Shown here: positions 8,484 to 20,778 of the stretch, piece by piece
How positions within the stretch are numbered: the first letter of the stretch is position 1
Layout: each line of letters begins with the position of its first letter
NCBI GenBank assembly: GCA_944327625.1
Contig: CALVHL010000001.1
Location: forward strand, 62,001-126,000
Length of the DNA: 64,000 nucleotides
Reading direction: 5' to 3'
Origin: an uncultured Clostridia bacterium
Lineage (GTDB): Bacteria; Bacillota; Clostridia; Christensenellales; Borkfalkiaceae
Translations under genes and position numbers: made by a program
Notes under the pieces: generated by a model
The model's database searches: none
Told to the model about the DNA's origin: nothing
The model's input: only the letters and a program-made list of their open reading frames with translations

Positions 8484-8981
8484 ATGAAGAAAGTTACCAA
8501 GCTTATTGCAGGCGTAGTTCTTGCAGCATCCGTTGCGGCTACCGCAGGCGCACTTGCAGGTTGCGGCGAAAATGGCGAAACCTATAAGGGCGAGTACAGC
8601 TATGAAAACACCTGGACCCCCGGCAATTACTACGGCATCAAGGTAAGCGTAACTGTTAAAGACGGTAAGATCACCAAGGTTGTATGCGATGATATTCCCG
8701 AAAACTGGACGAATATCACCGAGAGCTGGAAGGAAGGCACAAGTGCAGGCGACCTCGGTCACGACAAGGCAGCTGCAGGTCTCAACGATTACCTCAAAAA
8801 GTTTGAGGGTAAGACCGTAGAAGAAGTGCTTGCTCTTGAAGTTTCCGTAAACGAGAATGGTCAGCCCAACACCGACGATGCAGGCGATGCTTCTCAGGGC
8901 TCGCTCATCTACACGGGTGCAACCCAGACCAGCGGCAGAATTATCCTCGCTGTTCAGGATGCACTCAAGGATGTAAAGTAA
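8484..8981 (+). CDS. FMN-binding-domain-like lipoprotein
   Basis: 165 residues with a Sec/lipoprotein signal peptide and lipobox ALAGC (acylated Cys27). The mature part resembles the FMN_bind domain: a GEYSYE...GIKVSVTVKDGKITKV hairpin (37-66) and a C-terminal TGATQTS (144-150), matching the S/T-G-A-T site where ApbE attaches FMN covalently in NqrC/RnfG-like proteins. The aspartate usually found three residues before the S/T-G-A-T is absent here (Leu141). It is therefore probably an extracytoplasmic, membrane-anchored flavoprotein in electron transfer (inference). The gene is monocistronic with its own promoter and terminator, suggesting steady, possibly high, expression. Confidence 0.78.
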   Translation: MKKVTKLIAGVVLAASVAATAGALAGCGENGETYKGEYSYENTWTPGNYYGIKVSVTVKDGKITKVVCDDIPENWTNITESWKEGTSAGDLGHDKAAAGLNDYLKKFEGKTVEEVLALEVSVNENGQPNTDDAGDASQGSLIYTGATQTSGRIILAVQDALKDVK

Positions 8982-9001
8982 TTTAATCAAGAAAAATTCA
9001 A

Positions 9002-9039
9002 AAACAGGTTGTCGTTTCGGCAACCTGTTTTTTCTTTTT
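9002..9039 (+). terminator. Terminator of the lipoprotein gene
   Basis: A 10-bp stem AAACAGGTTG (9002-9011)/CAACCTGTTT (9021-9030) is followed by TTTCTTTTT. Confidence 0.88.
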
Positions 9040-9053
9040 GAGGCTCAAAATTC

Positions 9054-9083
9054 TTGCGTTTGAAGGCGCGGCGGTTGTATAAT
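9054..9083 (+). promoter_or_regulatory. Promoter of the malic enzyme gene
   Basis: -35 TTGCGT (9054-9059), 18-bp spacer, -10 TATAAT (9078-9083). The short leader contains an AAGGAG site before the ATG at 9112. Confidence 0.6.
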
Positions 9084-9111
9084 ATACAATGTAATACAAA
9101 AGGAGAAGACA

Positions 9112-10290
9112 ATGAATTACAGAGAAGAATCGCTTAAAAAACACGCCGAATGGAAAGGCAAAATAGAAATGGTTTCAAGGGTGGAAGTTGACAGCAGAGA
9201 AAAGCTGTCGCTTGCCTACACCCCCGGCGTTGCCGAACCCTGCCTCGCCATTCAGAAAGATCCTGAAAAGAGCTTCGAGCTCACAAGACGGTGGAACACC
9301 GTGCCCGTAATCACCGACGGTACGGCAATACTCGGGCTGGGCGACATCGGTCCCGAAGCGGGTATGCCTGTAATGGAGGGCAAGTGCGCACTGTTTAAAG
9401 CTTACGGAGACGTCGACGCATATCCTCTCTGCATACGCTCCAAGGACACCGAGGAGATAATAAAGACTATCAAGCTTCTCGCGGGCTCGTTCGGCGGAAT
9501 AAATCTCGAAGATATTTCCGCTCCCCGCTGTTTTGAAATTGAAACGCGCCTCAAAGCCGAACTCGACATTCCCGTATTCCACGACGACCAGCACGGCACG
9601 GCAATCGTCGTCACGGCGGCGCTCATCAACTCGCTCAAACTTGCCGACAAGCAGAAAGAGAATATTAAGGTCGTCATAAACGGCGCGGGCGCGGCGGGCA
9701 TTTCCATTGCAAAATTCCTCACCCGCTTCGGCGTCAAGAACATAATCGCCTGCGATAAGGCGGGCATAATCGCCGACGACGAGCGCTTCAACTCTGCCCA
9801 GAGGGAGCTTGCAAAGACGACCAACCCCGAAAAAATAACGGGTACGCTCGCCGACGCTATGAAGGACGCGGACGTATTCATCGGCGTATCCGCCGCAAAC
9901 TGCGTCTCAAAAGATATGGTCAGGAGCATGGCGGATAAGCCCGTATTATTCACCTGCGCCAATCCCGTTCCCGAAATCTCTGTTGCCGACGCCAAGGAGG
10001 CGGGCGTATTCATTCACGGCACGGGCTCGTCGGAAAACCCCAACCAGATAAACAACGTGCTCGTCTTCCCCGGGCTTTTCAGGGGCGCGCTCGACGTCCG
10101 TGCAACTGCCATAAACTTCGACATGATGATGGCGGCTTCCTACGGCATAGCTTCCTGCGTAACAGATGATCAGCTTTCCCGCGACTACATTCTGCCCTAC
10201 GCTTTCGACAAGCGCTCGCACGAATGTGTGGCAAAGGCTGTCGCCGAAGCGGCTGTAAGAACGGGTGTTTCCAAGCTGTATTCAAAATAA
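9112..10290 (+). CDS. NAD(P)-dependent malic enzyme
   Basis: 392 residues, the usual size of small prokaryotic malic enzymes that convert L-malate to pyruvate, CO2 and NAD(P)H. Signature segments: SLAYTPGVAEPC near residue 34 (catalytic tyrosine region), a TDGTAILGLGDIGP stretch, VFHDDQHGTA for metal and substrate binding, and a VINGAGAAGISIA Rossmann loop for the dinucleotide. The C-terminal NNVLVFPGLFRGALD block is also typical. A Shine-Dalgarno AAGGAG precedes the ATG. It is a single transcription unit with its own promoter and terminator. Cofactor preference cannot be decided by eye. Confidence 0.94.
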   Translation: MNYREESLKKHAEWKGKIEMVSRVEVDSREKLSLAYTPGVAEPCLAIQKDPEKSFELTRRWNTVPVITDGTAILGLGDIGPEAGMPVMEGKCALFKAYGDVDAYPLCIRSKDTEEIIKTIKLLAGSFGGINLEDISAPRCFEIETRLKAELDIPVFHDDQHGTAIVVTAALINSLKLADKQKENIKVVINGAGAAGISIAKFLTRFGVKNIIACDKAGIIADDERFNSAQRELAKTTNPEKITGTLADAMKDADVFIGVSAANCVSKDMVRSMADKPVLFTCANPVPEISVADAKEAGVFIHGTGSSENPNQINNVLVFPGLFRGALDVRATAINFDMMMAASYGIASCVTDDQLSRDYILPYAFDKRSHECVAKAVAEAAVRTGVSKLYSK

Positions 10291-10298
10291 TGCGCAAA

Positions 10299-10326
10299 AA
10301 GGCGGAGAAAGGCTCTCCGTCTTATT
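10299..10326 (+). terminator. Terminator of the malic enzyme gene
   Basis: The stem AAGGCGGAGA (10299-10308)/TCTCCGTCTT (10314-10323) with a 5-nt loop lies directly after the stop. The T-tract is short and overlaps the tilS -35. Confidence 0.6.
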
Positions 10327-10353
10327 GCTTTAAAGCTGCCGAAGTGTTATAAT
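10325..10353 (+). promoter_or_regulatory. Promoter of tilS, predicted leaderless
   Basis: -35 TTGCTT (10325-10330), 17-bp spacer, -10 TATAAT (10348-10353). Only 7 nt separate the -10 from the ATG at 10361, and there is no Shine-Dalgarno sequence. Confidence 0.75.
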
Positions 10354-10360
10354 ATTTTCT

Positions 10361-11662
10361 ATGAAAGTCGACCTCACACCCTACGTGGATAAGCGAATAT
10401 GCGTCGCCCTCTCGGGCGGCAGGGACAGCATGGCGCTCATCGACTATCTGTCGGTCAACGCCGCGCAATACGGCATAATGCTGTCCGCCGTCAACTGCGA
10501 CCACTGCATGAGGGGAGAGGAGAGCGCGCGCGACAGCCGCTTCGTCGCCGACTATTGCCGCGAAAACGGCATACCGCTCATATTTTTCAGGGCGGACGGC
10601 AGAAAATTCACCGACGAACGCTCTGCGCGGGAATGGCGGCTGAGCTGTTTCGACAGCATAATCTCGTCGGGCAGGGCGGACTATATCGCCACCGCCCATC
10701 ACATGAACGACAATGCCGAAACCGTGCTTTTCAATCTCGCTCGCGGCAGTTCGCTCGCGGGGCTTACGGGCATTGCCGAAAGCACTTCCCGCTCGTATAT
10801 CCGCCCGTTTATAGGCGTCTCGGGCGAGGAGATTGAAAGCTACGTCCGAAAGCGCAATATTTCTTTCGTCACGGACAGCACCAACCTTACCGACGACTAT
10901 ACGCGCAATAAAATACGCCACGGCGTTCTGCCCGCGCTTGAAAGCGCGGTGAGCGGTGCAGTCGGCAATATATATCGCTTTTCCCGTCTTGCCGCAGAGG
11001 ACGAGGAATATTTAAGCCGCGTCGCAAGCGGCTACGTCTCGCCCTGCCGAGGTGGGTATATCATTTCGCACTGTCCCGAGCGCGTAATTTTCAGACGCGC
11101 AGCGCACCTCATCGTCAACGGCCGCCTGCATAAAAAGGACTATACCTTTGCACAGTTCGAGCGGCTGTATGCCCTGCAATTTTCAGAAAACGGCAAAAAA
11201 TTTCTCTTTCTCGGGCTGAGCGCGGTAAAACAGCCCGACGGCGTGGCAATAGTTGAAACCCTGAAAGAGGACGGCTTAATGCTGCCTTTTTCGGAGGTGC
11301 TCGGCAGAACTTTGCAGATGCCCGATGGCGAAAAATTTACAATAGCGCAGGGCGAACCGCCCGAAATAACTTGCGGCTTAAAGCCGCTCGTCTTCGACCT
11401 CGACGAGGTACCTCCGACGGCAGTAGTCAGAACGAGGCGTTCGGGTGACAGATTTACCAAATTCGGCGGGGGGAGCAAGTCGCTCGGCGACTATCTTACC
11501 GACAAGAAAATTCCGCAGAGCATAAGGGACAGACTGCCCCTCATTGCGGACGGCGCAGAGGTGCTTGCCGTCGGCGGGGTTGAAATATCCGACAGGATAA
11601 AGATTACGGAAAATACCGTGCGCAGGGCGGTTTTTATCTGCCCGAACGCGACGGAAAAATAA
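10361..11662 (+). CDS. tilS: tRNA(Ile)-lysidine synthase
   Basis: 433-residue N-type ATP pyrophosphatase that converts C34 of the tRNA-Ile CAU anticodon to lysidine, so that AUA is read as isoleucine. The ATP loop SGGRDS (18-23) is present, with the usual 'GG-DS' pattern. The NAETVLFNLARGSSLAGLTG segment binds adenylate, and the C-terminal TilS domain (VRTRRSGDRFTKFGG...KSLGDYLTDKKIP) follows. It precedes hpt, the standard Firmicute neighbour (tilS-hpt). The leaderless promoter is notable for an essential gene. Start is certain because translation from the first base of the mRNA fits and no other start is near. Confidence 0.94.
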   Translation: MKVDLTPYVDKRICVALSGGRDSMALIDYLSVNAAQYGIMLSAVNCDHCMRGEESARDSRFVADYCRENGIPLIFFRADGRKFTDERSAREWRLSCFDSIISSGRADYIATAHHMNDNAETVLFNLARGSSLAGLTGIAESTSRSYIRPFIGVSGEEIESYVRKRNISFVTDSTNLTDDYTRNKIRHGVLPALESAVSGAVGNIYRFSRLAAEDEEYLSRVASGYVSPCRGGYIISHCPERVIFRRAAHLIVNGRLHKKDYTFAQFERLYALQFSENGKKFLFLGLSAVKQPDGVAIVETLKEDGLMLPFSEVLGRTLQMPDGEKFTIAQGEPPEITCGLKPLVFDLDEVPPTAVVRTRRSGDRFTKFGGGSKSLGDYLTDKKIPQSIRDRLPLIADGAEVLAVGGVEISDRIKITENTVRRAVFICPNATEK

Positions 11663-11699
11663 AGTGCGCCCGTTCAAGCGCAGTAAATGAGGAGACTAT

Positions 11700-12257
11700 A
11701 TGAATACCAAAGAAACCATGCACCCCGATTGCGAAAGAATACTGTTCAGCGAGGATTGTATTCAGAAAAGAATAGCCGAAGTCGCCGCCGAGGTTGACAA
11801 GGCGCTTCCCCACGACAGCGTTATCGCCATCTGCGTACTCAACGGCGCGGTAATGTTCTTCGCAGACCTCGTCAGAAAGCTCAACCACGATATTCAGTTT
11901 GACTTTATGTCGGTATCCTCTTACGGCGACGGCACGACCTCGGGCGCGCTCAAAATAAAGAAGGATATAAGCGCAAACGTCAAGGGCAAGGACGTGCTCA
12001 TCGTCGAGGACATAATCGACAGCGGCAGAACGCTCATGCTGCTCAAAAAGCTGCTTTTGGAGCGCGGCGCGGCGACCGTGCAGATCGTCACCCTGCTCAA
12101 CAAGCCTTCGAGGAGGGAGGTCGACATATACAGCGACTTCAACTGCTTCGACGTCGGTAACGAGTTCATTATAGGCTACGGGCTCGACTATGCCCAGCAG
12201 TACCGCTCGCTTCCATATATCGGCGTATTAAGGCGGGAAATTTACGAAAATAAATAA
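11700..12257 (+). CDS. hpt: Hypoxanthine phosphoribosyltransferase
   Basis: 185-residue type I phosphoribosyltransferase that makes IMP or GMP from hypoxanthine or guanine and PRPP for purine salvage. The PRPP loop VLIVEDIIDSGRTL and the MSVSSYGDGTTSG flexible loop are both visible; the C-terminal VGNEFIIGYGLDYAQQYR is typical. It begins 37 nt after tilS with GAGGAG upstream, so it is probably co-transcribed with tilS as in other Firmicutes. Confidence 0.95.
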   Translation: MNTKETMHPDCERILFSEDCIQKRIAEVAAEVDKALPHDSVIAICVLNGAVMFFADLVRKLNHDIQFDFMSVSSYGDGTTSGALKIKKDISANVKGKDVLIVEDIIDSGRTLMLLKKLLLERGAATVQIVTLLNKPSRREVDIYSDFNCFDVGNEFIIGYGLDYAQQYRSLPYIGVLRREIYENK

Positions 12258-12354
12258 CCGTCGGGGCGAATAATATCCGTCAGATTGCAGAAAATCATAG
12301 CAAGAGGTCGCCGCAAGGCGCGGCGGCATACTCAATATAAAAGGAGTGTGAACT

Positions 12355-12606
12355 ATGGTTTTTGTCAATTTGCTCAGCTACATTATCGTGCTTGTCGGCG
12401 CGCTCAACTGGGGACTTTTCGGCATCTTCGACTTCAACCTCGTCGGCTGGATATTCGGCGGACCGAGAAGCGTGGGTGCGATAATCGTCTATATTCTCGT
12501 CGCCATTGCGGCTGTATGGCTGATAATCTCGCCCATGATTACGGGCAGGGGCTTACTGCTTTCGGGCAGGCGCAGCGACGCCGCGGAAGCTTCCGACGTA
12601 AGATAA
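12355..12606 (+). CDS. DUF378 small membrane protein
   Basis: 83 residues, two hydrophobic helices (about 3-24 and 40-62) with the family pattern VGALNWGLFGIFDFNLVGWIFG between them. DUF378 (YuzA-like) proteins are widespread, small and of unknown function. AAGGAG precedes the ATG. A GC-rich hairpin (CGCCGC/GCGGCG near 12309-12325) lies between hpt and this gene and may partly terminate the upstream unit. Confidence 0.85.
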   Translation: MVFVNLLSYIIVLVGALNWGLFGIFDFNLVGWIFGGPRSVGAIIVYILVAIAAVWLIISPMITGRGLLLSGRRSDAAEASDVR

Positions 12607-12610
12607 AGGG

Positions 12611-12624
12611 GCGCAATATTGCGC
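12611..12624. repeat. Perfect 14-bp palindrome
   Basis: GCGCAATATTGCGC is self-complementary and lies 4 nt after the DUF378 stop. It could be a weak terminator stem or a protein site; no T-run follows. Confidence 0.4.
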
Positions 12625-12712
12625 GGATTTGCGGTGCGGAAAGACCACGTGTTTTGCCGCGCCGCTATTTTTATGAATGTCGCAAAAATGCAAAATCGTG
12701 CGGTCAAAAAAG

Positions 12713-12742
12713 TTGACAAATAACCGCGCGTTCTGTTATAAT
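12713..12742 (+). promoter_or_regulatory. Promoter of rpsU
   Basis: -35 TTGACA (12713-12718), 18-bp spacer, -10 TATAAT (12737-12742); both hexamers are consensus. Confidence 0.85.
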
Positions 12743-12796
12743 TTTTTAGCGTTCGCAAAAAGGCGCAATCTTTTAACGGGGAGGTGAAATGCAAAG

Positions 12797-12973
12797 ATGT
12801 CGACAATCAAAGTAGGCGAAAACGAATCTGTTGAAAGCGCACTCAGAAGATTTAAGAGAAAGTGCTCCCGCGACGGTATCATCGGCGACCTCAGGAAAAA
12901 AGAATTCTACGAATCTCCTTCCGTAAAGAGACGCAAAAAGAGCGAAGCCGCAAGAAAGAGAAGCAAGAACTAA
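12797..12973 (+). CDS. rpsU: 30S ribosomal protein S21
   Basis: 58 residues, the full length of S21, starting [20 protein letters not shown] with the conserved [17 protein letters not shown] centre and a lysine/arginine-rich tail. S21 sits on the 30S platform near the anti-Shine-Dalgarno and helps initiation on structured mRNAs. The start is 12797. The GGAGGTG site is about 11 nt upstream, longer than optimal, because a second out-of-frame ATG (12789) lies 3 nt after it and opens an 8-codon mini-ORF ending at TAG 12813-12815. The gene has a consensus promoter and a strong terminator. Confidence 0.95.
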   Translation: MSTIKVGENESVESALRRFKRKCSRDGIIGDLRKKEFYESPSVKRRKKSEAARKRSKN

Positions 12974-12983
12974 GCAAAAGCAA

Positions 12984-13018
12984 AACTCTGCCAAAGAAAA
13001 CTTTGGTAGAGTTTTTTC
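12984..13018 (+). terminator. Terminator of rpsU
   Basis: Stem AACTCTGCCAAAG (12984-12996)/CTTTGGTAGAGTT (13001-13013) with one G-T pair, loop AAAA, followed by a T-run. Confidence 0.92.
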
Positions 13019-13073
13019 TTTATATTTTTTGTCGCATTATAGCTGATTTTGTCAGGCACGCTGGGGGAATATC

Positions 13074-13448
13074 ATGGAAAGTTTAAAAAATGTAGCAAGG
13101 CAGGCAAAGAAGCGCCTGCGCACCGATTTCTGGCAGAGATATAAAAACGACGTCGACGGCGCGGCGACCGAGGCGCAAAGAAACGGCAAGAACGCATTGA
13201 AGGTCAGGAACAATATGCTTACCCGCGTAAAGAGCGTCATTCGCGGCGAGGAGCAGGACGAATTCTATCTCAAAGTCAAAAAACTTATAGACGAACACGG
13301 CGAAGTTTCCGACGCGATAGGCAGGCTTACCGACAGGGAATACTATGACGGCCTCAGCTATGAGGAAAAGCAGCGCTATATCATGGAACTGTCCGCAAAG
13401 TACGTCGAAGCGCTTGAAAAATACCGCCGCGAAAAAGAGGGGCAGTGA
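13074..13448 (+). CDS. Hypothetical charged helical protein
   Basis: 124 residues with no signal peptide or membrane segment. It is very rich in Lys, Arg, Glu and Asp, and predicted mostly helical. I do not recognise a family. The N-terminus (AKKRLRTDFWQRYKND) is basic, while the C-terminal half (about 60-124) could form an acidic helical hairpin. GGGGG lies 8 nt before the ATG. It is between rpsU and pcrA on the same strand; a separate promoter follows it. Codon use matches the neighbours, which supports a real gene. Confidence 0.75.
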   Translation: MESLKNVARQAKKRLRTDFWQRYKNDVDGAATEAQRNGKNALKVRNNMLTRVKSVIRGEEQDEFYLKVKKLIDEHGEVSDAIGRLTDREYYDGLSYEEKQRYIMELSAKYVEALEKYRREKEGQ

Positions 13449-13458
13449 CGAAATTGCC

Positions 13459-13488
13459 TTGCCTTGACGGCGCGCGCCGTGATATAAT
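13459..13488 (+). promoter_or_regulatory. Promoter of pcrA-ligA
   Basis: -35 TTGCCT (13459-13464), 18-bp spacer, -10 TATAAT (13483-13488). The palindromic stretch GGCGCGCGCC sits in the spacer. The leader is about 18 nt with GGAG. Confidence 0.6.
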
Positions 13489-13512
13489 ATACGGCGGAGA
13501 ATAAGACAGACC

Positions 13513-17870
<4,358 letters not shown>

Positions 17871-17884
17871 AAAATGTAGCAAAA

Positions 17885-17908
17885 AAGGCAGACCTCTGAG
17901 TCTGCCTT
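17885..17908. terminator. Terminator after ligA
   Basis: AAGGCAGAC (17885-17893)/GTCTGCCTT (17900-17908), loop CTCTGA. The T-tract is weak on the plus strand; on the minus strand it is followed by TTTTTT. Confidence 0.6.
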
Positions 17909-17927
17909 AATAATGTAAATGGTTATG

Positions 17928-17968
17928 AGCCACGAGTAGATAAATAATCTCACTCGTGGCTTTTTTTA
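17928..17968 (+). terminator. Second terminator after ligA
   Basis: Stem AGCCACGAGT (17928-17937)/ACTCGTGGCT (17952-17961) with seven T residues following. It closes the pcrA-ligA unit before the convergent small gene. Confidence 0.85.
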
Positions 17969-17997
17969 TTTAATTGACAGGTCGACGAAGCAATTTT

Positions 17998-18183
17998 TCA
18001 GATTACTTCGCGTATTGATAATTCAAATTTTTGTCCGTTATTCAGGTTTAGAATAACGGATTTTTCTTTACCTTCGATTTGTCCGCAAAAATAGTCCGAA
18101 AGAGCAATTTTAATCTCCTCAGCAATTTTGTTTTCGTCGGTTTTGTAGTTTAAACAAGTATTTTCCAATTGATTGTTTTTCAT
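17998..18183 (-). CDS. Small protein of unknown function, paired with XRE regulator
   Basis: 61 residues, not recognised. Acidic N-terminal half with a probable helix (about 15-33, DENKIAEEIKIALSDYF), then a likely beta hairpin (KSVILNLNNGQKFELSI). No signal peptide or membrane helix. AAAAGGAA lies 9 nt before the ATG, and a well-formed minus-strand promoter (18246-18274) drives it, so it is likely real despite its size. It is divergent from the tandem-HTH regulator, and an inverted repeat lies within its promoter. AT-rich relative to the neighbours. It could be a small effector or antitoxin-like partner; that is speculation. Confidence 0.7.
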   Translation of the reverse strand: MKNNQLENTCLNYKTDENKIAEEIKIALSDYFCGQIEGKEKSVILNLNNGQKFELSIREVI

Positions 18184-18245
18184 AATTTATATGTATTCCT
18201 TTTGATTATTTTAACTCGGCTGCGCGCTTTGCCTTGTGTACTTAT

Positions 18246-18274
18246 ATTATAGGTCTCATAAGCGGTAATATCAA
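18246..18274 (-). promoter_or_regulatory. Promoter of the 61-residue gene
   Basis: Minus strand: -35 TTGATA (18269-18274), 17-bp spacer, -10 TATAAT (18246-18251). One arm of the GTCTCAT inverted repeat lies in the spacer. Confidence 0.75.
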
Positions 18275-18296
18275 AAACTTTTTAACAAAATGAGAC
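18253..18296. promoter_or_regulatory. Putative XRE operator, GTCTCAT inverted repeat
   Basis: GTCTCAT (18253-18259) and ATGAGAC (18290-18296) are exact complements 30 nt apart. The first lies between the -35 and -10 of the minus-strand gene, the second just upstream of the XRE gene. The placement suits a divergent autoregulator. Confidence 0.55.
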
Positions 18297-18325
18297 ATAA
18301 TAAATTGTAGATAAAGGTCTTTGTT

Positions 18326-18763
18326 ATGATAAACTTGTCGAAATTTGGCGAAACGCTTTCCGAGCTGATGGAGGAGCACAATTTATCCGTAAAAGAACTT
18401 GCCGAAAGGGCGCAGATTAAGCGGTCAAATATTTACTGCTATCTTCGCGGCGAGCGGCTTCCGTCCGTCGGTGCGGTCGTATCTCTTGCAGATTTTTTCA
18501 ATTGCTCGGTCGACTATCTGCTCGGGTTAAGCGAGCACAATTTTAGCGGTCAGTTCAAGCCCTGTCCGCCTTTTACCGAGCGGCTTGACTATCTCATAAA
18601 ATATTTCGGAATGACGACCTATAAGGTCTATACTCAGACAGAGGTTTCAAAAGCGCGGTTCTTCGACTGGCGGAGCGGCAGGCACAAGCCGTCGCTCGAC
18701 AATATAGTAAAGCTTGCGGAAGTCTTTGACTGTTCGACAGATTTCGTCCTCGGCAGAGTTTAG
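18326..18763 (+). CDS. XRE-family regulator with two tandem HTH domains
   Basis: 145 residues: HTH one at about 7-62 (VKELAERAQIKRSNIYCYLRG), HTH two at about 84-143 (TTYKVYTQTEVSKARFFDWRSGRHKP). Each ends with the family sequence D-Y/F-L/V-L-G (CSVDYLLGL, CSTDFVLGR), so the protein is an internal duplication. The first domain keeps the canonical recognition helix; the second is more divergent and may bind an effector or dimerise (inference). AAAGG lies 9 nt before the ATG. It is divergent from the 61-residue gene with an inverted repeat between them, and so probably autoregulates that pair. Confidence 0.86.
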   Translation: MINLSKFGETLSELMEEHNLSVKELAERAQIKRSNIYCYLRGERLPSVGAVVSLADFFNCSVDYLLGLSEHNFSGQFKPCPPFTERLDYLIKYFGMTTYKVYTQTEVSKARFFDWRSGRHKPSLDNIVKLAEVFDCSTDFVLGRV

Positions 18764-18782
18764 TAAATAATAATCAAAGCAA

Positions 18783-18821
18783 GGGCGCACGGCAACGAAA
18801 GTTGCCGTGCGCCCCGATTTT
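18783..18821. terminator. Bidirectional terminator between XRE and comFC
   Basis: Very stable stem GGGCGCACGGCAAC (18783-18796)/GTTGCCGTGCGCCC (18801-18814), loop GAAA. A short T-run follows on the plus strand; the convergent comFC ends at 18840. Confidence 0.8.
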
Positions 18822-18839
18822 TATGATCTGTTTCAATAT

Positions 18840-19547
18840 TTACAGCGGAATTTTATATTCCACCGACGCAATGGTCGCAAGATATACGCACTTTGCGCCC
18901 TTTTTGAGTAGTTCCTTTATGACCGCCTCGGCGGTTGCGCCCGTCGTAAACACGTCGTCGACGAGTATTATGCTCCTGCCGTTTACTTCGCCCTTGTATG
19001 CGGTAAAACAGCCTTTGAGGTTCTCCGCCCTCTCCCTGTAAGAGAGCGTCTTCTGGCTTTCTGTCTCTCTGTTCTTGACGACGGCGTTTTTAAGAAGCGG
19101 CAACCCGAGCTTTTCCGACAGCTCCTTTGCGAGCAGTTCGGACTGATTATATCCGCGCTTTCTCACAGCCTTTTCGGTCATCGGCACGAAGCAGAGGCTG
19201 TCCGCGTCCTCGAATTGTCTGCACTTCTCCGCCAGAAGTTCGGCAAAATATCGCTTGTGGTAGGTCTTCCCGTTCTTGAACGCAATAATAAGCTTTGAAG
19301 CGTTGCCCTCGTAGACCAGTGCAGATACGGCGCGTTTGAAAAGCGGCGGTCTGTCCTTACATTCAAGGCAGATCTGAGGCAGATTGGTCTTTCTACCGCA
19401 GACGGGGCAGGTGTAGCCGTCGTTCAGCTTGAAATCTTTGGCGCACTCGTCGCAGAGGTATGCGTCGTCGAAAACCTCCTTGCCGCAGATATTGCAGGTC
19501 AGCCTTTCGGGAAAAAGCAGATCTATAAGCTTTTTAAAGAATTTCAC
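18840..19547 (-). CDS. comFC: ComF family phosphoribosyltransferase-like protein
   Basis: 235 residues. The N-terminus has paired zinc-binding CxxC motifs ([18 protein letters not shown] and CPVCG...CLEC). The C-terminal half is a PRTase fold with the PRPP-type loop [16 protein letters not shown]. ComFC is part of the DNA uptake machinery in Bacillus and related GntX proteins act in gluconate metabolism; the broader family is found in non-competent bacteria too. comFA is not adjacent. It overlaps the stop of metK by 4 nt and is therefore translationally coupled to it, an uncommon partner. Confidence 0.88.
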   Translation of the reverse strand: MKFFKKLIDLLFPERLTCNICGKEVFDDAYLCDECAKDFKLNDGYTCPVCGRKTNLPQICLECKDRPPLFKRAVSALVYEGNASKLIIAFKNGKTYHKRYFAELLAEKCRQFEDADSLCFVPMTEKAVRKRGYNQSELLAKELSEKLGLPLLKNAVVKNRETESQKTLSYRERAENLKGCFTAYKGEVNGRSIILVDDVFTTGATAEAVIKELLKKGAKCVYLATIASVEYKIPL

Positions 19548-20713
19548 TTTGCGAGATATTTTTTGAGGTCGTCAACTCTGTCGCAGGCTTCCCACGGTAG
19601 TTCAGCCTTGCCGAAATGTCCGTAAGATGCCGTATTGAGGTATATGGGACGCCTTAAATTGAGTTCCCTTATTATCGCGTAGGGGCGGAGGTCGAACTCG
19701 GTCGTAACTATTTCTGCGATCTTCTCGTCGGAGAGCTTGCCCGTGCCGAACGTGTCGATGAATACCGAAACGGGGCGGGAAACGCCTATCGCGTAAGCCA
19801 CCTGCAATTCAACCCTGTCGCACAGCCCTGCGGCAACGAGATTTTTGCAGATATATCTCGCCATGTACGTCGCCGAACGGTCAACCTTGGTGGGATCTTT
19901 GCCGGAGAACGCGCCGCCGCCGTGTGCGCACGCGCCGCCGTAGGTGTCGACGATTATCTTTCTGCCCGTCAGTCCGCTGTCGCCCTCGGGACCGCCGATG
20001 ATGAACCTGCCCGTAGGGTTGACGTAGATCTTGGTGTTTTCGTCTAAGAGGCTGGCGGGAATGACCGCTTTTATTATCTTTTCTATAATGTCCTCGCGCA
20101 GTTTCTCCTGCGTGACGGTCGCCTTGTGCTGGGTGGATACGACGACCGCCTCAATTCTTGCGGGCACTCCGTCGTCATATTCTGCCGTCACCTGCGTCTT
20201 GCCGTCGGGCAGCAGGTATTTGAGCGTGCCGTTCTTTCTCATTTCCGTAAGCTTCATGGCAAGCTTGTGCGACAGCATGAGGGGGAGGGGCATGAGCTCC
20301 TCGGTCTCCTTGCAGGCATAGCCGAACATCATTCCCTGATCGCCCGCGCCAAGCTCGTCCTCGACTGCGGCGGCGCCGCTCTTGTTTTCGAGCGAGTTAT
20401 TTACGCCGAGCGCAATGTCGGGGCTCTGCGTGTGTATTGCAACCATAATCTTGCACCTGTCGAAGGCAAAGCTGCCGAAATCGTAGCCGATTCTCTTTAT
20501 GGTCTCTCTCGCAATGCCCTCATAGTCGACGGTGGCGGTCGTCGTCACTTCGCCCATGATGAGCAGTCTGTCGTATGCGGCGCAGCACTCGACGGCGCAG
20601 CGCGCGTTGTTGTCCCTTGCGTAGATGGCATCGACGATTGCGTCGCTTATGTTGTCGCAGACCTTGTCGGGATGTCCTTCCGTAACGCTTTCACTCGTAA
20701 AAAATTTCTTCAT
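19544..20713 (-). CDS. metK: S-adenosylmethionine synthetase
   Basis: 389 residues, full length. MetK makes SAM from methionine and ATP. Family motifs: [16 protein letters not shown] at the N-terminus (ATP and metal ligands), [33 protein letters not shown] and the C-terminal [20 protein letters not shown] lies upstream of the ATG. Expression is controlled by a SAM-I riboswitch and a terminator in its leader. comFC follows in a 4-nt overlap. Confidence 0.97.
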   Translation of the reverse strand: MKKFFTSESVTEGHPDKVCDNISDAIVDAIYARDNNARCAVECCAAYDRLLIMGEVTTTATVDYEGIARETIKRIGYDFGSFAFDRCKIMVAIHTQSPDIALGVNNSLENKSGAAAVEDELGAGDQGMMFGYACKETEELMPLPLMLSHKLAMKLTEMRKNGTLKYLLPDGKTQVTAEYDDGVPARIEAVVVSTQHKATVTQEKLREDIIEKIIKAVIPASLLDENTKIYVNPTGRFIIGGPEGDSGLTGRKIIVDTYGGACAHGGGAFSGKDPTKVDRSATYMARYICKNLVAAGLCDRVELQVAYAIGVSRPVSVFIDTFGTGKLSDEKIAEIVTTEFDLRPYAIIRELNLRRPIYLNTASYGHFGKAELPWEACDRVDDLKKYLAK

Positions 20714-20749
20714 ATCTTTTCCTTATTCAAAGTTTATTTTCATAAAAAT

Positions 20750-20774
20750 AACCCGCTCGGCTGCCGAACGGGTT
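20750..20774 (-). terminator. Riboswitch expression-platform terminator of metK
   Basis: On the minus strand AACCCGTTCGG and CCGAGCGGGTT pair around a 3-nt loop, followed by ATTTTTAT. It lies between the SAM aptamer and the metK start, so it is the likely switch hairpin. Confidence 0.85.
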
Positions 20775-20778
20775 TAAT

